From JACZWL01 sp046756445 (GTDB lineage Bacteria > Pseudomonadota > Gammaproteobacteria > Steroidobacterales > Woeseiaceae): a stretch of 64,000 bases of DNA. Made by a program: the position numbers and the translations under genes. Positions 10,354 through 20,048 of this stretch are shown here, piece after piece. Location: NCBI GenBank assembly GCA_046756445.1, contig JBHHWI010000001.1:9169-73168 (forward strand), written 5' to 3'. The notes under the pieces are model-generated. The model was given only the letters and a program-made list of their open reading frames with translations. It was not told the DNA's origin and ran no database searches. The stretch's first letter is position 1. Each line of letters opens with the position of its first letter.

Positions 10354-11229
10354 TCAATGAATCTGGTCGCTGCCCTCCAGGGCGTAATCCGAGAACAGGC
10401 GCGAGATGTCGACGGCGTCGAAGGATCGGGTGCGGCCACAATACTCGCAGGTGACGTCGATTCTCCCTTTCTCCGAGAGTGCCGCGCCGGTCTCCGATTC
10501 CCCGATCATCCTGAGCACCTCTTCTGCCCGCCTTCTCGAACACCGGCACTTGAATGTCGCCGCCTGTGGCCTGAAGACGCGGACGTCGTCCTCGGCGAAC
10601 AGCTTGCCGAGCAAGTCGATACCGACGCCGGCGGCGATATCATCCGGGCGAAGCGTCGCCGCCAGCAGGCCGAGCCGTCGCCAGTCGTCCTCGAGCGGGC
10701 TGTCCTTCTCCGGCATCTGCTGAAGCAGAATCCCGCCGCAGCTGGCAGGCTCGCTGACGAGATGAATGTGGCTGGGAATCTGTGCGGAGCTCGCGTAGTA
10801 ATGCTCCAGGCTGTCCGCGAGCGAGTCTCCCGTCACTTCGATGATCCCCTGACAGGGCCGCCGCATGGCGCCCGCATCGACCGTGATGGCACAACGGGCC
10901 TGCGCGACAAGCTCTTCGAACGAGGCCTGCCTGGCGAGGTCCGGAGCGCTGGCCATGCCCCTCAGCTCCAGTGCGCTGGTGCATTGCATGACCAGCATGG
11001 CAAGCGGCCCATCGCCGCTTAGCTGCATCGTGATGGTGCCGTCGAAATCGAGGCTGTGGGCGATCAGTCCCGTGGCTGCAGCGGAATGGCCGAGCGTCTC
11101 GAGGACGCTCGTCTGATACGCGTGGCCGAGTTGCATGCGTTGCCAGGCCTTCTGCAACTGGATCAGAGCGCCCCGTACCGGCAACGACTCGAATACGAAG
11201 GGAACGACAGCGTCGCTATGCATCTGCAT
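10354..11229 (-). CDS. hslO: Redox-regulated chaperone Hsp33
   Basis: 291 residues. Hsp33 is a cytoplasmic holdase that is switched on by oxidation and unfolding of its C-terminal zinc domain. The four zinc cysteines are present as C228-x-C230 and C261-x-x-C264, the standard CxC...CxxC layout. The gene follows gatB with one base between stop and start, so it belongs to the gatCAB transcript. The 94-bp gap after it, before the sahR start, contains GC-rich hairpins without a T-run. Confidence 0.95.
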   Translation of the reverse strand: MQMHSDAVVPFVFESLPVRGALIQLQKAWQRMQLGHAYQTSVLETLGHSAAATGLIAHSLDFDGTITMQLSGDGPLAMLVMQCTSALELRGMASAPDLARQASFEELVAQARCAITVDAGAMRRPCQGIIEVTGDSLADSLEHYYASSAQIPSHIHLVSEPASCGGILLQQMPEKDSPLEDDWRRLGLLAATLRPDDIAAGVGIDLLGKLFAEDDVRVFRPQAATFKCRCSRRRAEEVLRMIGESETGAALSEKGRIDVTCEYCGRTRSFDAVDISRLFSDYALEGSDQIH

Positions 11230-11230
11230 G

Positions 11231-12676
11231 CTAGTCCTTTTTCAGGCGGCGTTTCAGTATCTCGTTGACCTGGCCCGGATTTGCCTTGCCGCCAGTGTCT
11301 TTCATGACCTGGCCAACAAAGTACCCCAGTACTTTGTCCTTGCCCGCTCTGTATTGTTCAACCTGAGCGGGGTTCGCCGCTATGACGGTGTCCACAATTG
11401 TCTCGATAGCGGTGCTGTCGGTGATCTGCCTCAATCCTCTTGCCTCGATGATGTCGTCGGCGCTGCCCTCGCCCGCCCACATGGCTTCGAAGACGGTTTT
11501 GGCGATCTTTCCGGAGATGGTCCCATCGTCGATGCGCCTCAGGAGTCCGGCGAGGTTCGCCGGACCGATCTTGCTGTCGCCGATTTCCAGACCGTCACGG
11601 TGCAGAGCCGCTGACAGGTCCCCGATCACCCAGTTTGCGGGCATCCTGGCGCCGCCCTTGAATTCTGCCGCCGTCGCCTCGAAGTAATCGGCAACGGCGC
11701 GGCTCTGCGTCAGGATCTCGGCGTCGCCGGGCTTGAGTTCGTATTGCGCCACAAAGCGGGCCTGTTTCTGGTCGGGAAGTTCCGGCAGCGTCTTCTCGAT
11801 CTCCGCAACAAAGGCGTCGTCTATTTCGACCGGGAGCAGATCCGGATCCGGAAAGTACCGGTAATCGTTTGCCTCTTCCTTGGTTCGCATCGGCCGCGTC
11901 TCGCCACGCTCGGCGTCGTACAGGCGCGTCTCCTGGACAACTTCGCCGCCTTCCTCGAGAACATCTATCTGACGCTCGATTTCGTAGTTGATCGCCTTCT
12001 CGACGAAGCGGAACGAGTTGAGGTTTTTCAGCTCGGTCCGCGTGCCGAATGTTTCCCGACCACGCGGCCTGACCGACACGTTGGCATCGCAGCGGAACGA
12101 GCCCTCCTGCATGTTGCCATCGGAAATTTCGAGGTAACGGACAATCGAATGGATCTTGCGCATGTAAGCGCCGGCTTCACTGGCCGAGCGCAGATCGGGT
12201 TCCGAGACAATCTCCAGCAGTGGCGTGCCGGCCCGATTGAGGTCGATTCCCGACGAATGATTGAACCCTTCGTGAACCGACTTGCCGGCATCTTCCTCGA
12301 GATGTGCACGGGTGATGCCGATACGTTTTTCTTCACCGTTATCGCCTTTGATCGTCAGCTCGCCGTCATGGACGATCGGCAATTCGTATTGACTGATCTG
12401 GTAACCCTTGGGCAAGTCCGGATAGAAGTAATTTTTTCTCGCAAAAACACAACGTGGCGCGATCGTGGCGCCAATGGCCAGACCGAACTTGCAGGCCATG
12501 CGTACGGCCTCGGCATTCAGGACCGGTAACACGCCCGGATAACCGAGGTCGACCAGGCAGGCCTGGGTGTTCGGATCCGCCCCGTACGCGGTGGACGCAC
12601 TGGAAAAGATCTTGCTCTTCGTCGCGAGCTGCGTGTGAATCTCGAGCCCGATCACGACTTCCCAGTCGCCGCTCAT
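11231..12676 (-). CDS. gatB: Aspartyl/glutamyl-tRNA amidotransferase subunit B
   Basis: 481 residues. GatB is the kinase/tRNA-binding subunit of the GatCAB complex that converts Glu-tRNA(Gln) or Asp-tRNA(Asn) to the amidated forms. It has the signature VVIGLEIHTQL at the N-terminus, the cradle segment HLEEDAGKS, DLNRAGTPLLEIVSEPD, and the C-terminal YqeY-like tail ending in NEILKRRL. The ATG at 12676 overlaps the gatA stop (ATGA) and has a GGGGG ribosome-binding stretch; an in-frame TTG six codons earlier is less likely. Confidence 0.96.
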   Translation of the reverse strand: MSGDWEVVIGLEIHTQLATKSKIFSSASTAYGADPNTQACLVDLGYPGVLPVLNAEAVRMACKFGLAIGATIAPRCVFARKNYFYPDLPKGYQISQYELPIVHDGELTIKGDNGEEKRIGITRAHLEEDAGKSVHEGFNHSSGIDLNRAGTPLLEIVSEPDLRSASEAGAYMRKIHSIVRYLEISDGNMQEGSFRCDANVSVRPRGRETFGTRTELKNLNSFRFVEKAINYEIERQIDVLEEGGEVVQETRLYDAERGETRPMRTKEEANDYRYFPDPDLLPVEIDDAFVAEIEKTLPELPDQKQARFVAQYELKPGDAEILTQSRAVADYFEATAAEFKGGARMPANWVIGDLSAALHRDGLEIGDSKIGPANLAGLLRRIDDGTISGKIAKTVFEAMWAGEGSADDIIEARGLRQITDSTAIETIVDTVIAANPAQVEQYRAGKDKVLGYFVGQVMKDTGGKANPGQVNEILKRRLKKD

Positions 12677-14142
12677 TGGTAATCCCCCGGACAACGCTTA
12701 TGCCATTCCGTCGATTGCTGGTACCTGTGCGCACAGGCAAGAACGGTCTCCTCGGCAAAATGCGGCCCGACGAGTTGCAGCCCGACCGGCAGATCATCGA
12801 CGAAGCCACAGGGCGTCGAGATGCCGGGGAGCCCGGCCAGGTTCGCGCCTATCGTGTAGATGTCATTGAGATACATGGTGATCGGGTCGTCCATCTTGTC
12901 GCCGAGTCTGAATGCCGGTGTCGGCGCGGTCGGTCCGGCGATGACATCGACTTTGTCGAACGCATTCTTGAAGTCCCGGCTGATGAGCTGGCGCACTTTC
13001 TGTGCTTTCAGGTAGTACGCATCGTAGTATCCCGCAGACAGAACGTAGGTGCCGGTCATGATGCGGCGCTTTACCTCGGCGCCGAAACCCTCGCCGCGAC
13101 TGCGGCAATACAGATCGAAAAGATCCCTGGCATTTTCGGCGCGACGCCCGAATCTGACGCCGTCGAAGCGGGACAGGTTGGATGAACACTCCGCCGGCGC
13201 AACCACGTAATAGGTCGGTACCGACAAGTCCAGGTTCGGCAGATCGACCTCGATCAGACTCGCACCCTGCTGCTCCAGCACTTTCAGAGCATCCTTGACA
13301 CGCGCGCCGCATTGCTCATCGAGCCCCTCGTCAAAGTGCTGTCGCACGATGCCGATCTTCAGGCCTTTCGGCGAACGCGTCAGGCCCGCGATGTAGTCGG
13401 GGACCGGATGATCAACGGATGTCGAGTCCCGTGCATCGAAACCGGCCATGACGGAAAGCAGCATCGCGGCATCTTCCGCCGTCCTAGTAATGACGCCGGC
13501 CTGATCGAGGCTCGAGGCGAACGCGATCATGCCGTAACGGGAGACGCGCCCGTAAGTCGGCTTGAGTCCGACGGTCCCCGTCAATGCGGCGGGCTGCCTG
13601 ATCGATCCGCCGGTATCCGTGCCTGTCGCGGCCGGGGTCAGCCTTGCGGCGACGGCCGCCGCCGATCCCCCGGATGACCCGCCCGGCGAACGTTCCGTGT
13701 CCCACGGGTTTCGGACCGGACCGAACAAGCTGTTTTCGTTCGAGGAACCCATTGCGAACTCGTCCATGTTGGTCTTGCCGAGCATGACTGCGCCCGCCGC
13801 CGCCAGACGTTCGACTACCGTCGCGTCGTAAGGTGACACGAAGTTTTCCAGAATACGGGAGCCACAGGTGGTCAGAACGCCTTTGGTGCAAAAGATGTCC
13901 TTATGAACGAGCGGAAGACCGGCAAGCGCGCCGGCCTCACCTTTCAGCCTGGCCGAATCGCACGCATCGGCCCTCGCCAGCGCCAGGTCCGCCGTTACGT
14001 TAATGAAAGCGTTCAGCGACGAATCATGTTGCTCGATACGCGATAACAGTGCTTCGATCAGCTCGCGCGAGGAAAACTCCCGTTCGGAGAGGCCCTTTGA
14101 CAGCTCCGCCAGTGTCAGCGTGTATAAATCCTGCCCTGCCAT
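12673..14142 (-). CDS. gatA: Aspartyl/glutamyl-tRNA amidotransferase subunit A
   Basis: 489 residues. GatA is the amidase that frees ammonia from glutamine for GatB. The amidase-signature triad is intact: Lys81 in LVHKDIF, the cis-serine in GGSSGGS (residue 156) and the nucleophile Ser180 in DTGGSIRQPA. The ATG at 14142 lies two bases after the gatC stop; an in-frame GTG at 14148 overlapping that stop is an equally workable start. It forms the operon gatC-gatA-gatB-hslO. Confidence 0.96.
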   Translation of the reverse strand: MAGQDLYTLTLAELSKGLSEREFSSRELIEALLSRIEQHDSSLNAFINVTADLALARADACDSARLKGEAGALAGLPLVHKDIFCTKGVLTTCGSRILENFVSPYDATVVERLAAAGAVMLGKTNMDEFAMGSSNENSLFGPVRNPWDTERSPGGSSGGSAAAVAARLTPAATGTDTGGSIRQPAALTGTVGLKPTYGRVSRYGMIAFASSLDQAGVITRTAEDAAMLLSVMAGFDARDSTSVDHPVPDYIAGLTRSPKGLKIGIVRQHFDEGLDEQCGARVKDALKVLEQQGASLIEVDLPNLDLSVPTYYVVAPAECSSNLSRFDGVRFGRRAENARDLFDLYCRSRGEGFGAEVKRRIMTGTYVLSAGYYDAYYLKAQKVRQLISRDFKNAFDKVDVIAGPTAPTPAFRLGDKMDDPITMYLNDIYTIGANLAGLPGISTPCGFVDDLPVGLQLVGPHFAEETVLACAHRYQQSTEWHKRCPGDYQ

Positions 14143-14144
14143 GA

Positions 14145-14438
14145 TCACTCGATGACTTTGGGCACGAGGTAGAATCCGTCGGCCACGGCAGGGGCGTTTT
14201 CCTGGATCGCGTCCCGTTCGTTGTCCTCGTCGATCACGTCGGGCCGCAGACGCTGCGCCTGATCCAGCGGATGCGCCATCGGCAGGACATCGTCGGTCGG
14301 CGCCTGCTGCAACTGATCCACGAATTCAACGATGTTCGACAGCTTCTCCACGACGTCGCCGAACTCCGCGTCTTGCAGCTGCAGGCGTGCAAGCGTCGCG
14401 ATCTGTTGGACCTGTTCTTTGCTTAGTGACACGCTCAT
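14145..14438 (-). CDS. gatC: Aspartyl/glutamyl-tRNA amidotransferase subunit C
   Basis: 97 residues, the normal length for GatC, the small subunit that wraps around GatA and stabilises the complex. Recognisable features are the N-terminal helix (VQQIATLARLQL) and the PMAHPLDQAQRLRPD loop. It is the first gene of the minus-strand gat operon and diverges from mreB across 131 bp. Confidence 0.93.
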   Translation of the reverse strand: MSVSLSKEQVQQIATLARLQLQDAEFGDVVEKLSNIVEFVDQLQQAPTDDVLPMAHPLDQAQRLRPDVIDEDNERDAIQENAPAVADGFYLVPKVIE

Positions 14439-14489
14439 TTACCGGTATGCGAATGCTCCGGATGGCACCGGGCAGCGCGAGGGGCAGCA

Positions 14490-14518
14490 ATCATACACGC
14501 CACCTTGTGCAATGTCCT
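14490..14518 (-). promoter_or_regulatory. Candidate sigma-70 promoter for gatCAB-hslO
   Basis: On the minus strand AGGACA (14513-14518) and TATGAT (14490-14495) are separated by 17 bp, four and five matches to the consensus hexamers. The start of gatC is 51 bp downstream of the -10 box. No comparably good promoter for mreB was found on the plus strand in the same intergenic region. Confidence 0.45.
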
Positions 14519-14569
14519 GCGCATTGTTAGGCTTCAAAGTTTATTTGGTTCGCGGGACCCTATCCCAAC

Positions 14570-15613
14570 ATGCTAAAGAACATTCTAGGTTATTTCTCGA
14601 ATGATTTGTCGATCGACCTCGGAACGGCGAACACCTTGATATATTCCCGCGGCCACGGAATCGTCCTCGACGAGCCCTCGGTTGTCGCCATTCGCGAAGA
14701 CAGCGGCCGGGGTGGCCGGGTTGTAGAGGCGGTCGGCGTTGAAGCCAAGAATATGCTTGGCCGCACACCCGGAAACATCATGGCCATTCGCCCGCTCAAG
14801 GACGGCGTCATCGCCGATTTCACGGTGACGGAGAAAATGCTGCAGCATTTCATCCGTAAAGCGCACGGCACACGCTATTTTCGGCCAAGCCCCCGCGTAC
14901 TGGTTGCTGTGCCATATGGTTCAACGCAGGTAGAACGCAGGGCTATTCGTGAATCTGCGGAAGGTGCAGGCGCGCGCAAGGTACATCTTATTCCGGAGCC
15001 GATGGCTGCCGCGATCGGCGCCGGTCTGCCGGTACACGAGGCCCGCGGCTCGATGGTTCTCGATATCGGTGGCGGCACGTCGGAAGTCGCGGTTATCTCG
15101 TTGAACGGCATCGTCTATGCGGCATCCGTCAGAATCGGCGGCGACCGGTTCGACGAGGCCATCACGAATTACGTGCGCCGGAACTATGGCATACTGATCG
15201 GCGAGGCGACCGCCGAACGCATCAAACACGAGATCGGTTCTGCATTTCCGGGCCAGGAAGTCCGGGAAATTTCCGTCAAGGGCCGGAACCTGTCGGAAGG
15301 CGTGCCCCGAAGTTTCACGCTGAACAGCAATGAAATACTCGAGGCACTGCAGGAACCGCTGCAGGGCATCATCGGCGCGGTCAAGGAAGCGCTGGAGCAG
15401 ACACCGCCCGAACTCGGCGCCGACGTCGCCGACCGCGGCATCGTATTGACCGGGGGCGGCGCCATGCTGATTGACATCGACAAGTTGCTCATGGAAGAGA
15501 CGGGCTTGCCCGTGGTCATCGCGGACGACCCGATGACCTGTGTCGCCCGCGGCGGCGGCCGCGTGATCGAACTCGTTGACGAGCACGGACCTGCCGTATT
15601 CGGACTGGAGTAA
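14570..15613 (+). CDS. mreB: Rod-shape-determining actin MreB
   Basis: 347 residues. MreB forms membrane-associated filaments that guide lateral wall synthesis, so the cells are probably rod-shaped. Actin-fold motifs are visible: LSIDLGTANTLIY (phosphate 1), VLDIGGGTSEVAVI (phosphate 2) and GIVLTGGGAML (adenosine). It heads the mreB-mreC-mreD-mrdA-mrdB series on the plus strand, which codes for the elongasome core. Confidence 0.97.
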   Translation: MLKNILGYFSNDLSIDLGTANTLIYSRGHGIVLDEPSVVAIREDSGRGGRVVEAVGVEAKNMLGRTPGNIMAIRPLKDGVIADFTVTEKMLQHFIRKAHGTRYFRPSPRVLVAVPYGSTQVERRAIRESAEGAGARKVHLIPEPMAAAIGAGLPVHEARGSMVLDIGGGTSEVAVISLNGIVYAASVRIGGDRFDEAITNYVRRNYGILIGEATAERIKHEIGSAFPGQEVREISVKGRNLSEGVPRSFTLNSNEILEALQEPLQGIIGAVKEALEQTPPELGADVADRGIVLTGGGAMLIDIDKLLMEETGLPVVIADDPMTCVARGGGRVIELVDEHGPAVFGLE

Positions 15614-15654
15614 GCTTTCAGTAACCAGGGCGGTAGACCGGTATCATTCCCCAG

Positions 15655-16524
15655 ATGGTTACCGCAAGAACTGAAAATCAGCATCGATCCCAACGGACGC
15701 CGGCCCTCGGCCTCCGGCTGTTGCTGCTTGCCGGCCTGAGTATCCTGATTCTGGTCGTCGACCACCGTGATAATCACCTGGACGCCGTTCGCCGGGCTAT
15801 CGGTGCGGCGGTTTATCCGCTGCGTATCGTTGTCGACGCACCCGTCGCGGCGTGGTACTGGTTGAGTGACTTCAATACAAGCCGCAACGATCTCAGGATG
15901 GAATTGAGCCGGTTGCAGGCCGAGCGCCTGCTGACCCATGCCAGGCTGCAGAGATTCGCATCGCTCGAGGCTGAAAACGCGCGGCTTCGCGCGATGCTCG
16001 AGGCACGAAACCGGGTTACCGACCAGGTCCGGGTCGCCGGCATCATGGCGGTCAGCGGCAACCCGTTTCGCCACGTACTCACTATCGACAAGGGACAAAA
16101 TGATGGTGTGTATGACGGGCAGGCGATGGTCGATGCCGATGGAGTGATCGGCCAGGTCATCGGCACCGGTCTTTTCTCGGCGCAGGCGGTCCTGATCAGC
16201 GATCCCGATCACGCGCTGCCGGTCGAGATAAACCGAAACGGGCTTCGCACGATCGCGGTCGGCACGGGCGAATTCAATCGGCTGGACCTGCCCTTCCTGC
16301 CGAACAATGCAGACGTGCGCCAGGGCGACTTGCTGGTCACGTCGGGTCTCAGCGGCGCGTTCCCCCCCGGCTATCCGGTGGCGACGATCGACAGCGTCAC
16401 CCGGATACCGCAGGAGCCGTTTGCGGCCGTATCCGCCGTACCGGCCGCCAAACTGAACCAGGTCCGGGAGATCATGCTGGTCTGGTCGATCGAGGGCGAA
16501 GATGAGCCGGAGGACACGGAATGA
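15655..16524 (+). CDS. mreC: Rod-shape-determining protein MreC
   Basis: 289 residues. MreC is a bitopic inner-membrane protein that activates PBP2. A cytoplasmic N-terminal tail is followed by one transmembrane helix (residues about 18-37), a coiled coil (about 65-115, heptad-like around LQAERLLTHARLQ) and the periplasmic beta domain. The acidic tail ends in EGEDEPEDTE. The last four bases overlap the mreD start. Confidence 0.94.
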   Translation: MVTARTENQHRSQRTPALGLRLLLLAGLSILILVVDHRDNHLDAVRRAIGAAVYPLRIVVDAPVAAWYWLSDFNTSRNDLRMELSRLQAERLLTHARLQRFASLEAENARLRAMLEARNRVTDQVRVAGIMAVSGNPFRHVLTIDKGQNDGVYDGQAMVDADGVIGQVIGTGLFSAQAVLISDPDHALPVEINRNGLRTIAVGTGEFNRLDLPFLPNNADVRQGDLLVTSGLSGAFPPGYPVATIDSVTRIPQEPFAAVSAVPAAKLNQVREIMLVWSIEGEDEPEDTE

Positions 16525-17012
16525 TTCGTGGCCGGGCATCGCGGCGATTACCCGTGATCGGTTGCATCGTTGCGGCTCTGATGCTCGCGATTGCGCCGAT
16601 GCCGGACTGGGCCACTCCGTTCCGGCCGGACTGGGTGGCGCTGACACTTATATATTGGGCGATGATGCTGCCGCGAACATACAGCGTCGGCACCGCCTGG
16701 ATTGTCGGGATCATTCTCGATGTCGCCCACGGCACCTTACTCGGGCAACACGCCATCGCGCTCTGCTTCGTGGTGTACGTGACGGTCAAGATCCACCTGC
16801 AGCTGCGGGTATTTCCCGTCTCTCAGATGACGGCGACCGTGTTCGCGATTCTCGCCTTCTACCAGTTCATATTGTTCTGGATTAACGGTGTCGCCGGTGT
16901 GCAGGCACCCGCCATTTCCTACTGGGGGCCCGTTTTGACCGGCGCACTGATCTGGCCGGTGCTGACGGTGTTTTTCGGCGGTGTCCGTTATCAGACAAGA
17001 CCCGGAGCCTGA
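16521..17012 (+). CDS. mreD: Rod-shape-determining protein MreD
   Basis: 163 residues, almost wholly hydrophobic, with about five predicted membrane helices, matching E. coli MreD (162). It is the integral membrane partner of MreC and PBP2/RodA. The family sequence WRPDWV appears here as FRPDWVAL near residue 40. The start overlaps the mreC stop by 4 bp and mrdA begins 8 bp after the stop. Confidence 0.92.
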   Translation: MIRGRASRRLPVIGCIVAALMLAIAPMPDWATPFRPDWVALTLIYWAMMLPRTYSVGTAWIVGIILDVAHGTLLGQHAIALCFVVYVTVKIHLQLRVFPVSQMTATVFAILAFYQFILFWINGVAGVQAPAISYWGPVLTGALIWPVLTVFFGGVRYQTRPGA

Positions 17013-17020
17013 CGCGCATC

Positions 17021-18916
17021 ATGGACCTGCTCACACCGATCAAGGATCACTACTTGGAACGACGCATGTTCGTCGGGCGCGTGGTGATTTCCTCGATCGT
17101 CGGGCTGCTGATGTGCGGCAGCGTCGTTGCACGACTCGTCCAGTTACAGATAGTCGATCACGAGTTATTTGCCGAGAAATCGCAGGGAAATCGCATCCGT
17201 ATCGAGGCGATGCCGCCGACCCGCGGTCTTATCTTCGATCGCAAGGGGCGCATACTTGCCCAGAATCTGCCCGCCTTTCAGCTCGAGCTGATTCCGGAGC
17301 AGGTCGGAAACCTCGACGACACGCTGCAACGACTCGCCGACATCGATCTGATCGACGAGAAAGAGATCCCGCGAATCAGGTCAATCAGTCAAAGAGGGCC
17401 GCGCTTCAAACCGGTCACCCTGAGGTTTCGCCTGTCCGATGCCGAGATCGCGAACTTTGCCATCCAGCGCCCACGATTTCCGGGGGTGGACTTTCAGCCG
17501 AGGCTGGTTCGTCACTACCCCCACGGCGAAGCCGTGGCCCATGCGCTCGGCTATGTCGGCGCCATCGATCAGTCGGATCTCGACAGACTCGATCCGGCCG
17601 TATACGTCGGCACCGCACATACCGGCAAGACGGGCATCGAGCACAGCTTCGAGAAGAATCTGCACGGTGATCCGGGTTACCGGCAGATCGTAACCAATGC
17701 GCGCGGCAGGCAGGTGCCACCCGACTCACGGGACCCCGCTGTTTTGCTGACCGAAAATGAATCCTCGGTACCGGGTGCAAATCTCTACCTCAGTCTGGAT
17801 CTCGATCTGCAGTTTCTCGCGACGGAGACCTTGAGGGGCCGGCGCGGCTCGGTCGTCGCAATCGATCCGGAGAGCGGTGAAATACTCGCGCTTGTCAGTG
17901 CGCCCACGTTCGACCCGAACATTTTTGCGACCGGCATGAGCGCCGATGATTTCACGACACTGCAATCCGATGAGGGACAGCCGCTGTTCAATCGGGCAGT
18001 GCGTGGCACCTATCCCCCAGGCTCAACGATCAAGCCAATGCTGGCGCTCGCGGCGCTCGAGACAGGCGCCACCAATCTCACGCGCCGCAATTTCTGCCGG
18101 GGATCTTATACGCTGCCCGGCAGCACACATCGCTACCGCGACTGGAAACCCGAAGGCCACGGTTCGATGGATCTGCATGACGCGATTGCGCAGTCCTGCG
18201 ACGTGTATTTCTATGAGATCAGTACCGCGATCGGTATCGATCACATGCATTCCTATCTCGATCAATTCGGGCTCGGGCAAAGGACAGGCATCGACATGGT
18301 GGGTGAACACCGCGGCCTGATGCCATCGCGCGAGTGGAAGAGACAGGCCTTCCGGGAACGAGCAGACCGGATCTGGTTTCCGGGGGAAACGGTCATCGCG
18401 TCGATTGGTCAGGGCTATATGCTGGCAACACCGCTGCAACTGGCGAACGCGGCGGCCGCCCTGGCGATGAGAGGCAAACGGCTCAAGCCGCGTATCGTTG
18501 CGGCGGTGGAGGACCCGATCTCCGGTACACGTACGATCTTCCCGCCGGAGCGCCTGCCGGATGTCGATATCCAGAACGAGTTCTATTGGGAAAGCGTTCT
18601 CAATGCGATGCATGACGTCATGCAGAGCGAGGAAGGCACGGCCCGGGCGGCAGGCATGGGCGCCACGTACGAGATGGCTGGCAAGAGTGGCACCGCCCAG
18701 GTCTTTTCAATCGCGCAGGAGGAGCGTTACGAAGAGGAGGAAATTGACGAGCGTCTCAGAGACCATGCTTTGTTTATTTCGTTTGCGCCACTTCAGAACC
18801 CGAAGATCGCGGTCGCGGTCATTGTCGAGAACGGCAGCAGCGGAAGCCGGACGGCTGCGCCGATAGCGCGTGCGATCATGGATCGCTACCTCGGGGTGAA
18901 TCCTGATGCTCTTTAG
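17021..18916 (+). CDS. mrdA: Penicillin-binding protein 2 (elongation transpeptidase)
   Basis: 631 residues, normal for PBP2, the transpeptidase of lateral wall synthesis. One N-terminal membrane anchor (about 20-40) is followed by the PBP dimerisation domain (PTRGLIFDRKG at about 66) and the transpeptidase domain with nucleophile Ser335 in STIK, SCD as second motif, and KSGTAQ as third. The active site is complete. The 3' end overlaps the rodA start by 11 bp, so synthesis of the transpeptidase and its glycosyltransferase partner is coupled. Confidence 0.96.
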   Translation: MDLLTPIKDHYLERRMFVGRVVISSIVGLLMCGSVVARLVQLQIVDHELFAEKSQGNRIRIEAMPPTRGLIFDRKGRILAQNLPAFQLELIPEQVGNLDDTLQRLADIDLIDEKEIPRIRSISQRGPRFKPVTLRFRLSDAEIANFAIQRPRFPGVDFQPRLVRHYPHGEAVAHALGYVGAIDQSDLDRLDPAVYVGTAHTGKTGIEHSFEKNLHGDPGYRQIVTNARGRQVPPDSRDPAVLLTENESSVPGANLYLSLDLDLQFLATETLRGRRGSVVAIDPESGEILALVSAPTFDPNIFATGMSADDFTTLQSDEGQPLFNRAVRGTYPPGSTIKPMLALAALETGATNLTRRNFCRGSYTLPGSTHRYRDWKPEGHGSMDLHDAIAQSCDVYFYEISTAIGIDHMHSYLDQFGLGQRTGIDMVGEHRGLMPSREWKRQAFRERADRIWFPGETVIASIGQGYMLATPLQLANAAAALAMRGKRLKPRIVAAVEDPISGTRTIFPPERLPDVDIQNEFYWESVLNAMHDVMQSEEGTARAAGMGATYEMAGKSGTAQVFSIAQEERYEEEEIDERLRDHALFISFAPLQNPKIAVAVIVENGSSGSRTAAPIARAIMDRYLGVNPDAL

Positions 18917-20048
18917 CGATACGCCACGGCTATTCGAACGCAAGTCGGCGCCGCTGAGCGACGCCGCGCGGATTATGCGGCAACTGAACATCGATGGGCA
19001 GCTGCTCGGCGGACTGGTGCTTATCTGCGGCCTGGGACTCGTCGTCCTGTACAGCGCCGTCGGTGAAAGCGTTGACCTTCTGTTGCAGCAGGTGGCCAGG
19101 CTCAGCATCGCTATTGTCGGCATGTTTGTGGTTGCGCAGATACCGCCCGACGTGTTGCGGCACTGGACACCGTGGGGCTATCTGCTGGGACTTGTCCTCC
19201 TGGGTCTGGTTCTGGTGCTGGGTGACGTCGGTCAGGGTGCCAGACGCTGGCTCGATATAGGGATCCGGTTCCAGCCTTCCGAGATCATGAAGCTCGCGGT
19301 GCCGATGATGGCCGCCTGGTACCTGCACGAGCGGCAGCTTCCGCCGAGGGCCGGCCCGCTGCTGATCATCGCCCTGATGGTGATCGTCCCGACCGCGCTG
19401 ATCGCCATACAACCCGACCTCGGCACAGCATTGCTTATCGCAGCCGCCGGATTTGTCGTGCTGGTTCTTGCGGGCATGTCGGTGCGCTTGATGGCACTGC
19501 TCGGCGTGCTGTCGGTACCCGGTGCGCTGGTCCTGTGGCACTACGTCATGGCGGAATACCAGAAGCAGCGCGTGCTGACGCTCCTGAATCCGGACAGCGA
19601 CCCGCTGGGCGCGGGTTACAACATCATTCAGTCCAAAATTGCCATCGGCTCGGGCGGACTGTTCGGTAAGGGGTTGACGAACGGCAGCCAGGCGCAGCTC
19701 GAGTTCCTTCCGGAACGACAGACCGATTTCATCTTTGCGGTCATGGGCGAGGAGCTCGGCTTGCTGGGCGTGCTGAGTCTTCTGGGCCTCTACCTGTTCG
19801 TCGTCGGCAGGGGTCTGTATATCGCAATACAAGCCCGGGATACCTATTCACGGCTGCTTGCCGGCAGTATCAGCATGACTTTTTTCGTCTATGTTTTCGT
19901 AAATACGGCAATGGTCACAGGAATTGTGCCGGTAGTCGGCATACCCTTACCGCTGGTCAGCTTTGGAGGCACGTCGATGGTGACGCTCATGGCCGGATTC
20001 GGTATTCTCATGTCGATCCACACGCACCGGAAGTTGCTACCGCACTGA
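18906..20048 (+). CDS. mrdB: Peptidoglycan glycosyltransferase RodA
   Basis: 380 residues. RodA is the SEDS-family polymerase that extends glycan strands with PBP2. About ten membrane helices are visible. Family signatures include GARRWLDIG, FQPSEIMKL, the IAIQPDLGTALLI segment with the catalytic aspartate, and GIPLPLVSFGGTS near the C-terminus. The stop shares one base with the mltB start. Confidence 0.96.
   Translation: MLFSDTPRLFERKSAPLSDAARIMRQLNIDGQLLGGLVLICGLGLVVLYSAVGESVDLLLQQVARLSIAIVGMFVVAQIPPDVLRHWTPWGYLLGLVLLGLVLVLGDVGQGARRWLDIGIRFQPSEIMKLAVPMMAAWYLHERQLPPRAGPLLIIALMVIVPTALIAIQPDLGTALLIAAAGFVVLVLAGMSVRLMALLGVLSVPGALVLWHYVMAEYQKQRVLTLLNPDSDPLGAGYNIIQSKIAIGSGGLFGKGLTNGSQAQLEFLPERQTDFIFAVMGEELGLLGVLSLLGLYLFVVGRGLYIAIQARDTYSRLLAGSISMTFFVYVFVNTAMVTGIVPVVGIPLPLVSFGGTSMVTLMAGFGILMSIHTHRKLLPH

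Noticed and set aside
15184..16647. 487-codon minus-strand open frame opposite mreB and mreC
   Set aside because: The plus-strand genes are unambiguous; the antisense translation is low in complexity and featureless.
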